Assembly: GCA_015064885.1 (NCBI GenBank) | Contig: SVRJ01000004.1 | Location: 1 to 64,000 of the forward strand | Length of the DNA: 64,000 bases | Origin: Oscillospiraceae bacterium | Lineage (GTDB): Bacteria > Bacillota > Clostridia > Oscillospirales > CAG-272 | Direction: 5' to 3' | In this document: positions 28,907 to 38,213 of the stretch, in pieces | How positions within the stretch are numbered: position 1 is the first letter of the stretch | Layout of the letters: each line of letters begins with the position of its first letter | Made by a program: the position numbers and the translations under genes | The notes under the pieces: model-generated | What the model was told of the DNA's origin: nothing | Database searches by the model: none | What the model saw: the letters and a program-made list of their open reading frames with translations, nothing else

Positions 28907-29263
28907 ATGAAAGCAAGAATACCCAAAGGTATGGGCGGCGGCCCCCAGAATATGAACGCAATGATCAGACAGGCACAGAAGCTTCAGGAGGACATGGCTG
29001 CTCTTCAGGAGGATCTCAACTCCAGAGAATACGACGTTGCTGCGGGAGGCGGCATGGTCGAGGTCAAGATCACCGGAACAAAAGAGATACTTGAAATAAA
29101 GGTAAAGCCCGAAATAGTCGATCCCGACGATATAGAAACGCTTGAGGACATTCTCGTTGCAGCGGTAAACGAGGCTATAAAGCGCGTTGACGAGACTAAT
29201 ACGGCCGAGATGGATAAGCTCACAGCGGCAAGCGGTATGCCTAATATTCCCGGAATGTTCTGA
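28907..29263 (+). CDS. YbaB/EbfC family nucleoid-associated protein
   Basis: 118 aa; MRQAQKLQEDMAALQEDL-like, dnaX-ybaB-recR synteny. Confidence 0.95.
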   Translation: MKARIPKGMGGGPQNMNAMIRQAQKLQEDMAALQEDLNSREYDVAAGGGMVEVKITGTKEILEIKVKPEIVDPDDIETLEDILVAAVNEAIKRVDETNTAEMDKLTAASGMPNIPGMF

Positions 29264-29264
29264 T

Positions 29265-29864
29265 ATGTACGGAACGATAGAATCTCTTGACAGACTTATA
29301 GAAAAATTCGCTTCTCTTCCCGGTGTAGGCAAAAAAACAGCCGAAAGGCTTGCGTACGGTCTTATTATGTCATCCGAGGAAAACGTAAGATCATTCTCTG
29401 ACGCCATGCTCAAGGCTAAGGAAAATATACACCTCTGCCCCGTATGTCAATCGCTCACAGACAAGGAGCTGTGCTCGGTATGTGCAAACGAGGCGCGCGA
29501 TCATTCGGTAATATGCGTGGTGGAAGATCCGAAGGTAGTCCTCTCTCTCGAAAAAGTAAGACAGTTTTCGGGAGTCTATCACGTTCTTCACGGATCTATT
29601 TCACCTACGCACGGAATAACTCCGGACAAGCTCAAAATATCAGAGCTGACCGAAAGAGTCGCCAAAGGAGGAATACGCGAGGTAATACTTGCAACAAACG
29701 CCACCTTCTCGGGCGATACCACTGCTCTTTACATATCACAGCTTCTTAAGGAATACGACGTCAAGATAACGAGACTTGCTTACGGTATTCCCGTAGGAGC
29801 AGATCTTGAATACGCCGATTCGATAACACTTCTCAAGGCTCTTGAGGGGCGCCGCGAATTTTGA
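29265..29864 (+). CDS. recR: Recombination protein RecR
   Basis: Start MYGTIESLDRLIEKFASLPGVGKKTAERLAY at 29265; CPVCQSLTDKELCSVC zinc finger; TOPRIM VICVVEDPKVV. Confidence 0.97.
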   Translation: MYGTIESLDRLIEKFASLPGVGKKTAERLAYGLIMSSEENVRSFSDAMLKAKENIHLCPVCQSLTDKELCSVCANEARDHSVICVVEDPKVVLSLEKVRQFSGVYHVLHGSISPTHGITPDKLKISELTERVAKGGIREVILATNATFSGDTTALYISQLLKEYDVKITRLAYGIPVGADLEYADSITLLKALEGRREF

Positions 29865-29868
29865 CCTT

Positions 29869-29898
29869 ACGGGACGCTCTATGAACGTCCCGTTTTTT
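29869..29898 (+). terminator. recR terminator
   Basis: acgggacg-ctctatgaa-cgtcccgttttttt. Confidence 0.85.
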
Positions 29899-29952
29899 GT
29901 AACTGTTTTTTATTATTGATTTTTTATTACTGAAATTTGAAAGGAATCTGCT

Positions 29953-31017
29953 ATGAGTACTGAAAACAAACTCAATCTCGGTATCGCTTATCATGGCAAC
30001 CGCATGCCTCATCACGCAAGAGAAGACCTTATCTCTATTGCAAGAAACGGCTTTGACACGGTGGTACATATGCTTTCGCACACAGACTGGGACAGGCACA
30101 AGCTCGTTATGAAGGATATCGTATCAATGTCCGAGCAGTTCGGACTTGACGTATGGGTGGATAACTGGGGACTCGGAGGCCCTCCGGGTGACAAATCGCA
30201 TTTCCTCGCTTATTATCCGGAGGCGCACGCACGGTTTTCCGACGGAACGCTCGCTCCCGTACACGCATGTCTCAACAGTCCCGAATTCAGAAAATTCACC
30301 TATGATTGGATAGACGCCGTAAGATTCATCGGCGGAAAGACAATATTCTGGGATGAGCCTCATCTTCCGACGAAGAAGGTTGACGGCAAGGTCTACTACG
30401 CTTGCACATGCGACAGATGTAAGAAGCTCTTTGAGGAAAGATACAACAGACCTATGCCCGAAATTGCTGACGAGGACGTTATAAAATTCGGTGTTGACTC
30501 TGTAGTGGATTACTTTAAGGACGTTACCGCTTACAGTGCTTCCTTCGGAATAAAGAATATCGTTTGCGTTATGCTGGGAACCTACGGCATGAGCCTTTCC
30601 GCGGCAGACGCAATATGCACTATCCCCACTATGCAGTCTATCGGCTCCGACCCGTACTGGCTCAAGTGGAAAAAGGGCAATCCCGATTTTGACGTTTACG
30701 ATTTCGTATATAACGGAACAAAGGAAAACCTCGACCTTTGCGAACGCTTCGGCAAGGAGCACAACATCTGGATACAGACCTACAGTACACCGAAGGGCGA
30801 GGAGGATGATATAATCCTCGCGGCAGAGGCTGCATACGACGCAGGCGCGAGAACGATCCTCGCATGGGGATATTACGGAAGCGAATCAAACGACTACGGG
30901 GCAAAAAACCCGGAGGTAACGTGGGCAAGGACCTGCGACGCGTTCGCGCGTCTGCGCAACAGACACAGGGACGAGCTTCTTGCGGCGGCAAGAAAGAAAA
31001 AAGGAATAATTGTTTGA
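29953..31017 (+). CDS. Uncharacterised protein, possible TIM-barrel glycosidase-like fold
   Basis: 354 aa; GIAYHGNRMPHHAREDLISIARNGFDTVVHML, FGLDVWVDNW, IFWDEPHLPT, ARTILAWGYYGS. Confidence 0.6.
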   Translation: MSTENKLNLGIAYHGNRMPHHAREDLISIARNGFDTVVHMLSHTDWDRHKLVMKDIVSMSEQFGLDVWVDNWGLGGPPGDKSHFLAYYPEAHARFSDGTLAPVHACLNSPEFRKFTYDWIDAVRFIGGKTIFWDEPHLPTKKVDGKVYYACTCDRCKKLFEERYNRPMPEIADEDVIKFGVDSVVDYFKDVTAYSASFGIKNIVCVMLGTYGMSLSAADAICTIPTMQSIGSDPYWLKWKKGNPDFDVYDFVYNGTKENLDLCERFGKEHNIWIQTYSTPKGEEDDIILAAEAAYDAGARTILAWGYYGSESNDYGAKNPEVTWARTCDAFARLRNRHRDELLAAARKKKGIIV

Positions 31018-31036
31018 TACACGGGAGGAAAATGCT

Positions 31037-31780
31037 ATGACAAAGATACTTATGATAGGAAACAGCTTCGGTCAGGACTCTCTCCGCTATCTTTACGGAA
31101 TATACCGTGCGGCAGGAAAAGATGCAAAGATAGTAAACCTGTATATCGGCGGCTGTTCGCTTTACAGACACTACAGAAATATGCTCAGCGAGGAGAAAGC
31201 ATACTCGTATGAGATAAACGGTCACGTAACAGGGCTTTTCGTCTCTCTGAAAGAAACTCTTCTTTCCGACGAATGGGATTACGTGGTCATGCAACAGTGC
31301 AGTCCGGACAGCGGAGACTGGGATTCTTATCTTCCCTATCTTCCCGAGCTTTACGCATACGTCAAAAAGCTCTGTCCGCCCGCAAAGGTATGTATAAACA
31401 AGACGTGGACCTTTGCACACGGATGTCCGAGATTCGGAAAGACGGCATTCACGTGTCCGGAAGAAATGTTCCCCGCTCTCAGCGAAGCGTATAACAAGGC
31501 GGTAAAGCTTATCGGTGCGGATCTGCTTATCCCGAGCGGAGATGCTATGATGAAGCTTTATCAGATATACGGAGAAGACATATACCGCGACGGCTTCCAT
31601 GCAAACAAGCTCTACACAAGATATATGCTCGGCTGCGTATGGTATATGGCTATAACCAAAAAGAGTATAGAGGGCAATACCTTCCGCGATTTTGACGGTG
31701 AGATAGACGAGGAGCATATAGCAAACGCTCAGAGATGTGCTATCGAAGCGGTAAAGGAAGCCGGCCTTCTGAGGGATTAA
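31037..31780 (+). CDS. DUF4886-type SGNH-like hydrolase
   Basis: MTKILMIGNSFGQDSLRYLYGI (block I GNS) and DGFHANKLYTRYMLG; likely start at 31037. Confidence 0.7.
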   Translation: MTKILMIGNSFGQDSLRYLYGIYRAAGKDAKIVNLYIGGCSLYRHYRNMLSEEKAYSYEINGHVTGLFVSLKETLLSDEWDYVVMQQCSPDSGDWDSYLPYLPELYAYVKKLCPPAKVCINKTWTFAHGCPRFGKTAFTCPEEMFPALSEAYNKAVKLIGADLLIPSGDAMMKLYQIYGEDIYRDGFHANKLYTRYMLGCVWYMAITKKSIEGNTFRDFDGEIDEEHIANAQRCAIEAVKEAGLLRD

Positions 31781-31784
31781 GCAT

Positions 31785-32438
31785 ATGCAGGATTACAAAT
31801 ATATTCTGTTTGATCTTGACGGAACGGTAATAGACTCAAGTCCCGGTATCACCAACTCATGCATGTATGCCCTGAGAAAAATGGGAATTGAGCCTCCGAA
31901 GCGAGAGGAGTTGTATTGCTTTATAGGACCTCCGCTGACAGAAAGCTTTTCAAAATACTACGGTATGAGTGACGACGAGGCAACTCAGGCGGTAGCCTTC
32001 TACAGAGAATACTACAAGGATACCGGAATTTTTGAGATAACACCCTATCCGGGTATTGAGGAGCTGTTTGCCTCTCTCACAAAAAGCGAAAAAAAGGTCG
32101 TACTCGCAACGTCAAAGCCCGAGCTTTTTGCAAAGAGGATAATCGAGCATCTCGGCTTTGACAAGTATTTCTCCTTTATTGCGGGAAGCCTGTTTGACAA
32201 ATCGCGTGAGAAAAAGGCGGACGTCATCCGTTACGCTCTTGACTCGCTTGGCGTTACCGATATTTCCGAATGCTTAATGGTCGGAGACAGAGAGCACGAT
32301 ATAAAAGGAGCCGCAGCGCTCGGGATGGACGCATGCGGAGTTCTTCACGGCTTCGGCTCGATAGAAGAATTTAAGGAATGTAACGCAAAATATATCGTAA
32401 AAGACTCTTTTGAGCTTCTCGATATGCTTACAAAATAA
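31785..32438 (+). CDS. HAD-superfamily hydrolase, phosphoglycolate phosphatase-like
   Basis: 217 aa; FDLDGTVIDSSPG, LATSKPELFAKRI, MVGDREHDIKGAAALGM. Confidence 0.9.
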   Translation: MQDYKYILFDLDGTVIDSSPGITNSCMYALRKMGIEPPKREELYCFIGPPLTESFSKYYGMSDDEATQAVAFYREYYKDTGIFEITPYPGIEELFASLTKSEKKVVLATSKPELFAKRIIEHLGFDKYFSFIAGSLFDKSREKKADVIRYALDSLGVTDISECLMVGDREHDIKGAAALGMDACGVLHGFGSIEEFKECNAKYIVKDSFELLDMLTK

Positions 32439-32665
32439 AATATAGGGCTGTCTCACTTTCCGCTATGGCAGCCCTTAGTCTGTTTTCACGGTTAAAAGCC
32501 GTCGTTTTGGACAAACCGGAAATTCTTTTTCTTTAACCATCGGTTTTCAATACATTCCGCAACTCTCGGTTGTCAAAAAATCACCTTTTGGGTGCTTGCA
32601 ATTTGTCTTTGATTGTGTTATACTTATTATAGTGATACAAAACGGCACTAAAAGGAGGTTTTTGT

Positions 32666-34243
32666 ATGTCAATAGATACTGCGATAAGGAAAATAAGAAC
32701 AGCTGCAAAAATGTCTCAGGAGCAGTTTGCGTCCGTATTCGGCGTTTCGCGTCAGTCGGTCCAAAAGTGGGAGAGCGGAGAATCTGTTCCGGAGATCGGA
32801 AAGATAATAAAAATAGCAAAATATTTTGACGTTTCCGCCGACACCCTTCTCTTTGACAGTGACACGAGAATAACCGAGGAGCTTTCATCTTCAAAGGATA
32901 TAAAGCCGAAATATGCCAACATAAGCGATTGGGAGATGTATTCCGCGAATCTGATGACAGAATACGCTCAGTCTATCGAAGAGGGCCTCGACGTTGAAAG
33001 ATACAAGGATATTTTCGAGGCGGTATCCCGTCTTCCCAAGGGGGAAATAAAAAAGAGATTCGGTAACATAATATTCGATATAGTTCTGAATGCCGACACG
33101 GCAGAGGGATACAAATACACAGAGCCGTCCGAGCTTGAAAGAATAAAATGCCTCAGAAAAGGAAACGTGAAAAAACGGGAAAAGCCCGAAAAAAGCATTC
33201 TCGAGGATAAGATATACGGTGCGTGGCTCGGAAGGATATGCGGATGTCTTCTCGGAAAGACGGTGGAGGGTATACGTACCAACGAGCTTGTTCCCTTCCT
33301 CAAGGAGACGGGTAATTATCCTATGCACAGATACATTATGCGTTCGGAGGTAACCGACGAGATGTGCGAGAGATACAAATACAGATTTGCAAAGAGGTGC
33401 TATGCCGACACCTGCAACGGAATGCCGGTTGACGACGACACGAATTACACGGTAATGGCACAGCTGATAGTAGAAAAATGCGGAAGAAATTTCACACCGT
33501 ACGACGTCTCTCGCGCATGGCTGAAGTATCAGGGTAAGGACGCCTACTGCACTGCTGAAAGAGTCGCATATAAGAACTTTGTAAACGGATACGAGCCTCC
33601 CGAGTCCGCAAAATACATGAATCCTTACCGCGAGTGGATCGGTGCACAGATACGCGGAGACTATTTCGGATATATAAATCCGGGAGACCCAGAAGCAGCG
33701 GCCGATATGGCGTTCAGAGACGCTTGTATCTCACACGTAAAAAACGGAATATACGGTGAAATGTTTGTCTCCGCAATGATAGCGGGTGCCGCCGTAACGA
33801 GCGATATTGAGGAGATAATAGAGATAGGTCTCGGTGAAATACCGCATACGTCAAGGCTCTACGAAAGCGTTACGTCGGTACTTAACGAATACAGAAGAGG
33901 TGTTACCGCGGAGGAGTGTTTTGGAAACATCCATGAAAAATGGAACGAGTACACAACTCACGGCTGGTGCCATACGATATCAAACGCCATGATAGTTACT
34001 GCAGCCCTGCTTTACGGAGGCGGAGACTACGGAAGATCTGTATGTATGGCAGTAGAAACAGGTTTTGACACAGACTGCAACGGTGCGACTGTCGGTTCTG
34101 TTCTCGGAATGGCCCTCGGAAGCGCATGCATCTCGGACGAGTGGTCAAGGCCTATAAACGATACCCTTTACACCTCAATTTTCGGGGTAGACAAGCTGAG
34201 CATAAAGGAATGCGCGAGAAAAACTCTCGCACACGTTGAATAA
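32666..34243 (+). CDS. XRE-family HTH fused to ADP-ribosylglycohydrolase domain
   Basis: 525 aa; N-terminal MSQEQFASVFGVSRQSVQKWESGESVPEIGKIIKIAKYFDVSADTLL; C-terminal YGAWLGRICGCLLGKTVEG, PVDDDTNYT, GFDTDCNGATVGSVLGM. Confidence 0.88.
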   Translation: MSIDTAIRKIRTAAKMSQEQFASVFGVSRQSVQKWESGESVPEIGKIIKIAKYFDVSADTLLFDSDTRITEELSSSKDIKPKYANISDWEMYSANLMTEYAQSIEEGLDVERYKDIFEAVSRLPKGEIKKRFGNIIFDIVLNADTAEGYKYTEPSELERIKCLRKGNVKKREKPEKSILEDKIYGAWLGRICGCLLGKTVEGIRTNELVPFLKETGNYPMHRYIMRSEVTDEMCERYKYRFAKRCYADTCNGMPVDDDTNYTVMAQLIVEKCGRNFTPYDVSRAWLKYQGKDAYCTAERVAYKNFVNGYEPPESAKYMNPYREWIGAQIRGDYFGYINPGDPEAAADMAFRDACISHVKNGIYGEMFVSAMIAGAAVTSDIEEIIEIGLGEIPHTSRLYESVTSVLNEYRRGVTAEECFGNIHEKWNEYTTHGWCHTISNAMIVTAALLYGGGDYGRSVCMAVETGFDTDCNGATVGSVLGMALGSACISDEWSRPINDTLYTSIFGVDKLSIKECARKTLAHVE

Positions 34244-34392
34244 AGAAACGGCGGATCCGTTCCCTCTGCATTCTTAGCGAAGAAATGGGCTTCACAAAAA
34301 CTTCGGCAGAGAACTTGTTTTCTCTGCCGATTTGTGATATAATGGTGGTAGCGTAAAAGCCCCCTCACGGAGGGAGGCTTAGGTCGTGCAGC

Positions 34393-34490
34393 CTTAGGGG
34401 TATGGGCTTTGCCCGAAGCTATCGTTGCTTGCAACGCCGTAATACAAAGGCGAAACTGGCGATAAAACAGAACGATAAATAAGAATTTGA
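34393..34490. repeat. Dispersed ~95-bp intergenic repeat, copy B
   Basis: See copy A (400-495), inverted orientation. Confidence 0.85.
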
Positions 34491-34594
34491 CGGTCAAATC
34501 CACTCTACCAACGGTTTACTTCTCCTCACTAAACCAACGGTGGGTGTACTTTATGTGATATAGCAGTTATACTGTATGCGAAAGGAGGTCGCCT

Positions 34595-35203
34595 ATGGAT
34601 CAATTGAAAATAGGAAAATTTATTGCCGATTGCAGAAAACGGAAAAACTTAACGCAAATGCAGTTGGCAGAAAAACTCGGTATCACCGACAAAGCAATAT
34701 CTAAATGGGAGCGAGGCATCGCAATGCCGGATTCCTCGATCATGCTTGAACTCTGTGATATTCTCAGCATCAGTGTAAATGAATTATTAAGTGGGGAGAA
34801 AATCAGTATGGAAAACAACAATCAAAAAAACGAACAGCTTTTGCTTGATATGGCGAAAGAATTAGAGAGAAAAAATAAAACAATTTGGTCTTCTATGTGG
34901 GCATTTATGATCGTAAGTATGACGGCCCTGTTTGCCGGTATCTTAATTGCTGCATTTTTGATACCCGAAGGGATATGGCAACTCGTTACAATTCTTGGGA
35001 GTTGCATTGTATTTTTGATACCGTGCTTCTATGCATTAAAGCTTGAGGTAAGTGTAGGTGCTTACAAGTGCAAAAATTGCGGTTGCGAAATAGTGCCTAC
35101 TTATAAAGAAGCAATGAATGCAATGCACATGGGATTTACCCGTTATTTAAAGTGTCCGAATTGCAACAAACGTACTTGGTGCAAAAAAGTAATAAAGAAA
35201 TAA
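34595..35203 (+). CDS. XRE-family HTH protein with two TM helices and a C-terminal zinc ribbon
   Basis: 202 aa; IGKFIADCRKRKNLTQMQLAEKLGITDKAISKWERG; two hydrophobic spans; CKNCGCEI...CPNCNKRTWC. Confidence 0.88.
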   Translation: MDQLKIGKFIADCRKRKNLTQMQLAEKLGITDKAISKWERGIAMPDSSIMLELCDILSISVNELLSGEKISMENNNQKNEQLLLDMAKELERKNKTIWSSMWAFMIVSMTALFAGILIAAFLIPEGIWQLVTILGSCIVFLIPCFYALKLEVSVGAYKCKNCGCEIVPTYKEAMNAMHMGFTRYLKCPNCNKRTWCKKVIKK

Positions 35204-35367
35204 GATTTCAAATTGAGAGAGCGTCAAATTCCAATTTATCGAACAAAATAACCGAACCCCGACAGATGTCGGGGTTATTTATTTGTTTACAGCGGAGCAA
35301 TTATTAAACAACCGTACATAATTCTCTGTTAATTTTGCACGCCCTTCGATCCGCCTTTATTTTTTTG

Positions 35368-36405
35368 TTACGTTTCTTCCGAGTCGGTTTCCTCGGTATC
35401 CTCGGGGGAGTTTGTTTCCTCGGGGGCTGTCGTCTTCTTTGACTGCTCCTTTATATAGTCGTCATAGTATTCTTCCGCTCCCTCGTGAAGAGGAACACAC
35501 ATATTCTTCCACATTGTCTCGGGAAGAAGCTCCTCTGCCTTGTCGTGCATAAGGAGGAAGGTATCCTCGGCAAGCCGCTTTGTCATATTGTATACGACGT
35601 CCTCGTCTACCGAATTTGAAACGAGAAGGGTCGCATACAGACCTACCGTAATGAGATCACCTTTCAGAACCGAATAATTATTTTTCTTTACAGTACAAGG
35701 AATAAAATACGGATTATCCTCGCATGCATCCGCTAAAACGTCGTCGGGAAGAGAGAGAAGATTGAATTTTGCAGACGCTGCAAGATCCTTAATCGTAGAG
35801 GAAGGAACTCCTGATATAAGTATAAGTGCATCGATCTCTCCGTTCTTATACGCCTCGACAGAGCCCGCAACGGTCAAGTTGACCTTTTCATATTCGGTAA
35901 CACCACATGCTGCCATCAGACTCTCTGATACCGCCTCGTTAGCACTTCCCTTCTCACCGACAGCGATCCTGCATCCCGAAAGCATTCCCACAGAGGTAAT
36001 GCGCTCGCCCGCAACGATGTATACGGCTTCAAGGTAAAGATGCGCTATAGCGGAAAATCCTTTTTTCATACTGCCCTTATAGCATCCCGTACCGTTCAGT
36101 GCAAAATAGGCTATATCGTTACGTACGATAGCAAGGGCTGCTTCTCCGGATGAGAGAGCATCTATATTCTGTTTATATCCGGAGCTTGATCTTACCTGTA
36201 TATCAGCTCTGAATTTCGTCTTGTCCTTATCGCCTTTCGTATCCTCATTTTCTTTGAAGAGCTCGGATATCGAATTTCCGAGGTTATAGTAGGTACCTCT
36301 TTCTCCTCCGGTATACATCACGTACGTCGGAAGATCGGCACAGGAGGAAAGTATCGTAAGGATAAGAACGGAAAGTATTATAAACACGGCGGTTTTTTTC
36401 ATCAT
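35368..36405 (-). CDS. TAXI-family TRAP transporter solute-binding lipoprotein
   Basis: Start MMKKTAVFIILSVLILTILSSC after RBS GGAGG; TGGERGTYYNLGNSISELF, DIQVRSSSGYKQNIDALSSGEAALAIVRND. Confidence 0.85.
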   Translation of the reverse strand: MMKKTAVFIILSVLILTILSSCADLPTYVMYTGGERGTYYNLGNSISELFKENEDTKGDKDKTKFRADIQVRSSSGYKQNIDALSSGEAALAIVRNDIAYFALNGTGCYKGSMKKGFSAIAHLYLEAVYIVAGERITSVGMLSGCRIAVGEKGSANEAVSESLMAACGVTEYEKVNLTVAGSVEAYKNGEIDALILISGVPSSTIKDLAASAKFNLLSLPDDVLADACEDNPYFIPCTVKKNNYSVLKGDLITVGLYATLLVSNSVDEDVVYNMTKRLAEDTFLLMHDKAEELLPETMWKNMCVPLHEGAEEYYDDYIKEQSKKTTAPEETNSPEDTEETDSEET

Positions 36406-36555
36406 AAGATCAAGCCTCCGACCTGAAAATTCATAGTTATATTTTATTATACAACTTTTTTGCCGCGTATGCAAGTCTTTTTTTGCGATTTAATATTTTT
36501 TTTACACTTCGTTTAGCACAAGAACGATTCATTTGAAGTAAAATCGGATAACTTA

Positions 36556-36584
36556 TTGACAAAAAGGGGGTTATGTGATATAAT
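36556..36584 (+). promoter_or_regulatory. Promoter TTGACA-N17-TATAAT
   Basis: Direct reading, upstream of 36623. Confidence 0.85.
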
Positions 36585-36622
36585 AATACTCAACAAACTA
36601 CTTCTCAAAGGAGAAACTGAAA

Positions 36623-37384
36623 ATGAAAATCAAGGTAATGACATTTAATCTTCGTACAGATACACCCGTAGACGGTATCAATAAGTTCACTGAACGAGTA
36701 GACCGCGTTAAAGAGGTAATAATGAACGAGGATCCCGATCTTATAGGATTTCAGGAAGCCAAGGACAGCATGCGCGAATGGCTTCGCAACACGCTTTCCG
36801 ACTACTGCATTTTCGGCTGCGGAAGAGACAAAAACTACTATGGAGAATCAACTGTTATTGCGGTAAAGAAGAATAAGTTTGAAGTAATCTCAATGGACAA
36901 CTTCTGGTTATCTACAAACACCGAGCTCCCCGGAAGCAGATTCGGTATAGACCAGAGCAATTGCCCCAGAATAACCACGTGTGTAAGACTTTGCGCAAAG
37001 GAGATATCCGCTCCATTCTGGTTCTACAACACACACCTCGACCATAAGGGAAGCACGGCAAGACTTCTCGGCTCTACCGCCCTTATGCACGACATCGCGC
37101 TCCGCACAAGAGGCGAAAAGTACGTTCTCACGGGTGATTTCAACGCCCTTCCCGACACACGCGAGATAGAATTCATCGTTAACGCAGGTGCTGCAGACGC
37201 AACAGCCACACTCGGCGGAACCTTCCACGGCTTCGGCAGACTTGAAAACAAGATAAAGATAGACTACATCTTCACAAACGCGGATTTCGATGCAAGTGAA
37301 TCCTACGTTGTTGAAGATAACCCGGTTGAGGGAGTTTACATATCAGACCACAACCCCGTTTGCGGATTTATTGAGCTCAACTGA
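36623..37384 (+). CDS. Endonuclease/exonuclease/phosphatase family protein
   Basis: 253 aa; MTFNLRTDTP, IGFQEAKDS, FYNTHLDHKG, LTGDFNALPD, KIDYIF, SDHNPV. Confidence 0.92.
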   Translation: MKIKVMTFNLRTDTPVDGINKFTERVDRVKEVIMNEDPDLIGFQEAKDSMREWLRNTLSDYCIFGCGRDKNYYGESTVIAVKKNKFEVISMDNFWLSTNTELPGSRFGIDQSNCPRITTCVRLCAKEISAPFWFYNTHLDHKGSTARLLGSTALMHDIALRTRGEKYVLTGDFNALPDTREIEFIVNAGAADATATLGGTFHGFGRLENKIKIDYIFTNADFDASESYVVEDNPVEGVYISDHNPVCGFIELN

Positions 37385-37778
37385 TATTCTTCTTGCCAGC
37401 CCCCTCAAGTGAGATAAAACGCATAAGCGATTTATATTCGGCACGTTTGTTTATACGAAACACGGTCGAGCGGGATACGTACATTTTTTCCGACGCATTT
37501 TCTATTGTAAGCCCCTTGATATAGTGCAGGAAAAAGAGCTGCTTTTCATCGCGGTCAAGATCCACCGACGCGATAAAATCCTCTATACTTCTGCACCTCT
37601 GCTTACACTCGAGATAAAATGCGTGTCTGTATTCCCGCTCGACCTTATTTATAAGATCCGCGTCCGACTCCGCCTCATACATATCGCACGCCGCCTTACA
37701 CGGCATATAAGAGGACAGAAAGCTTTTCATTCTGTCGTAAGCGGGTGTCCCCTTGTAGGGGAAAGTTTTATTCTCCAA
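37377..37778 (-). CDS. Small sigma-70 region-4-like HTH protein
   Basis: 'DEKQLFFLHYIKGLTIENASEKMYVSRSTVFRINKRA'; the ORF extends to 37811, but a TTG at 37778 preceded by GAGGGGGTG is the better start. Confidence 0.65.
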   Translation of the reverse strand: MENKTFPYKGTPAYDRMKSFLSSYMPCKAACDMYEAESDADLINKVEREYRHAFYLECKQRCRSIEDFIASVDLDRDEKQLFFLHYIKGLTIENASEKMYVSRSTVFRINKRAEYKSLMRFISLEGAGKKNIS

Positions 37779-37782
37779 TATG

Positions 37783-38019
37783 TTACACCCCCTCTTCATC
37801 ATTGTACACATTATTCCCTATACCGAGGTAATCGAAAAGATATTCCTCGTACGTTATGCCCAGAACCTCAAGGATCTCATACATACTCATCTCCCTGAGG
37901 CATTCAGTGCATAAAACGTTTCCGTCCACGATCCTGCAGTCGTTCGGATCGTAGATCGCACCGCCGCAACGATCGCATTCGAGCGGCATTTCGTCAAAAT
38001 ACTGATAAAATTCGGTCAT
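37783..38019 (-). CDS. Small zinc-finger-like protein of unknown function
   Basis: 78 aa; CDRCGGAIYD...VLCTECLREMS; RBS AAGGGAGGTG; strong promoter upstream. Confidence 0.7.
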   Translation of the reverse strand: MTEFYQYFDEMPLECDRCGGAIYDPNDCRIVDGNVLCTECLREMSMYEILEVLGITYEEYLFDYLGIGNNVYNDEEGV

Positions 38020-38052
38020 TTGACACCTCCCTTATTATAAAAAAATTTGCAC

Positions 38053-38070
38053 AGAGAACTTTTGTTCTCT
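38053..38070. promoter_or_regulatory. Palindrome AGAGAAC-TTTT-GTTCTCT (GAAC-N4-GTTC)
   Basis: Perfect palindrome just downstream of the minus-strand -10. Confidence 0.7.
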
Positions 38071-38080
38071 TTTCGGAAAA

Positions 38081-38109
38081 ATTATATCACAAACGCAATT
38101 GAATGTCAA
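38081..38109 (-). promoter_or_regulatory. Promoter TTGACA-N17-TATAAT of the small minus-strand operon
   Basis: Reverse complement of 38081-38109. Confidence 0.85.
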
Positions 38110-38162
38110 TACCAAAAAAGACTTTTTTCTCTTTTTGGAATTTATCACAAACTCAGAATATC

Positions 38163-38176
38163 AGAACATATGTTCT
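38163..38176. promoter_or_regulatory. Candidate LexA (SOS) box AGAACATATGTTCT
   Basis: Fits the core GAAC-RNRY-GTTC of the Gram-positive LexA/DinR consensus; perfect palindrome. Confidence 0.6.
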
Positions 38177-38213
38177 TTAGTATAAATAGCAACAAAACAG
38201 GAGCGAGCATACG

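Noticed and set aside
37377-38019. Prophage or integrated element
   Set aside because: No integrase, terminase, capsid or recombination genes nearby; flanks are ordinary chromosomal genes.
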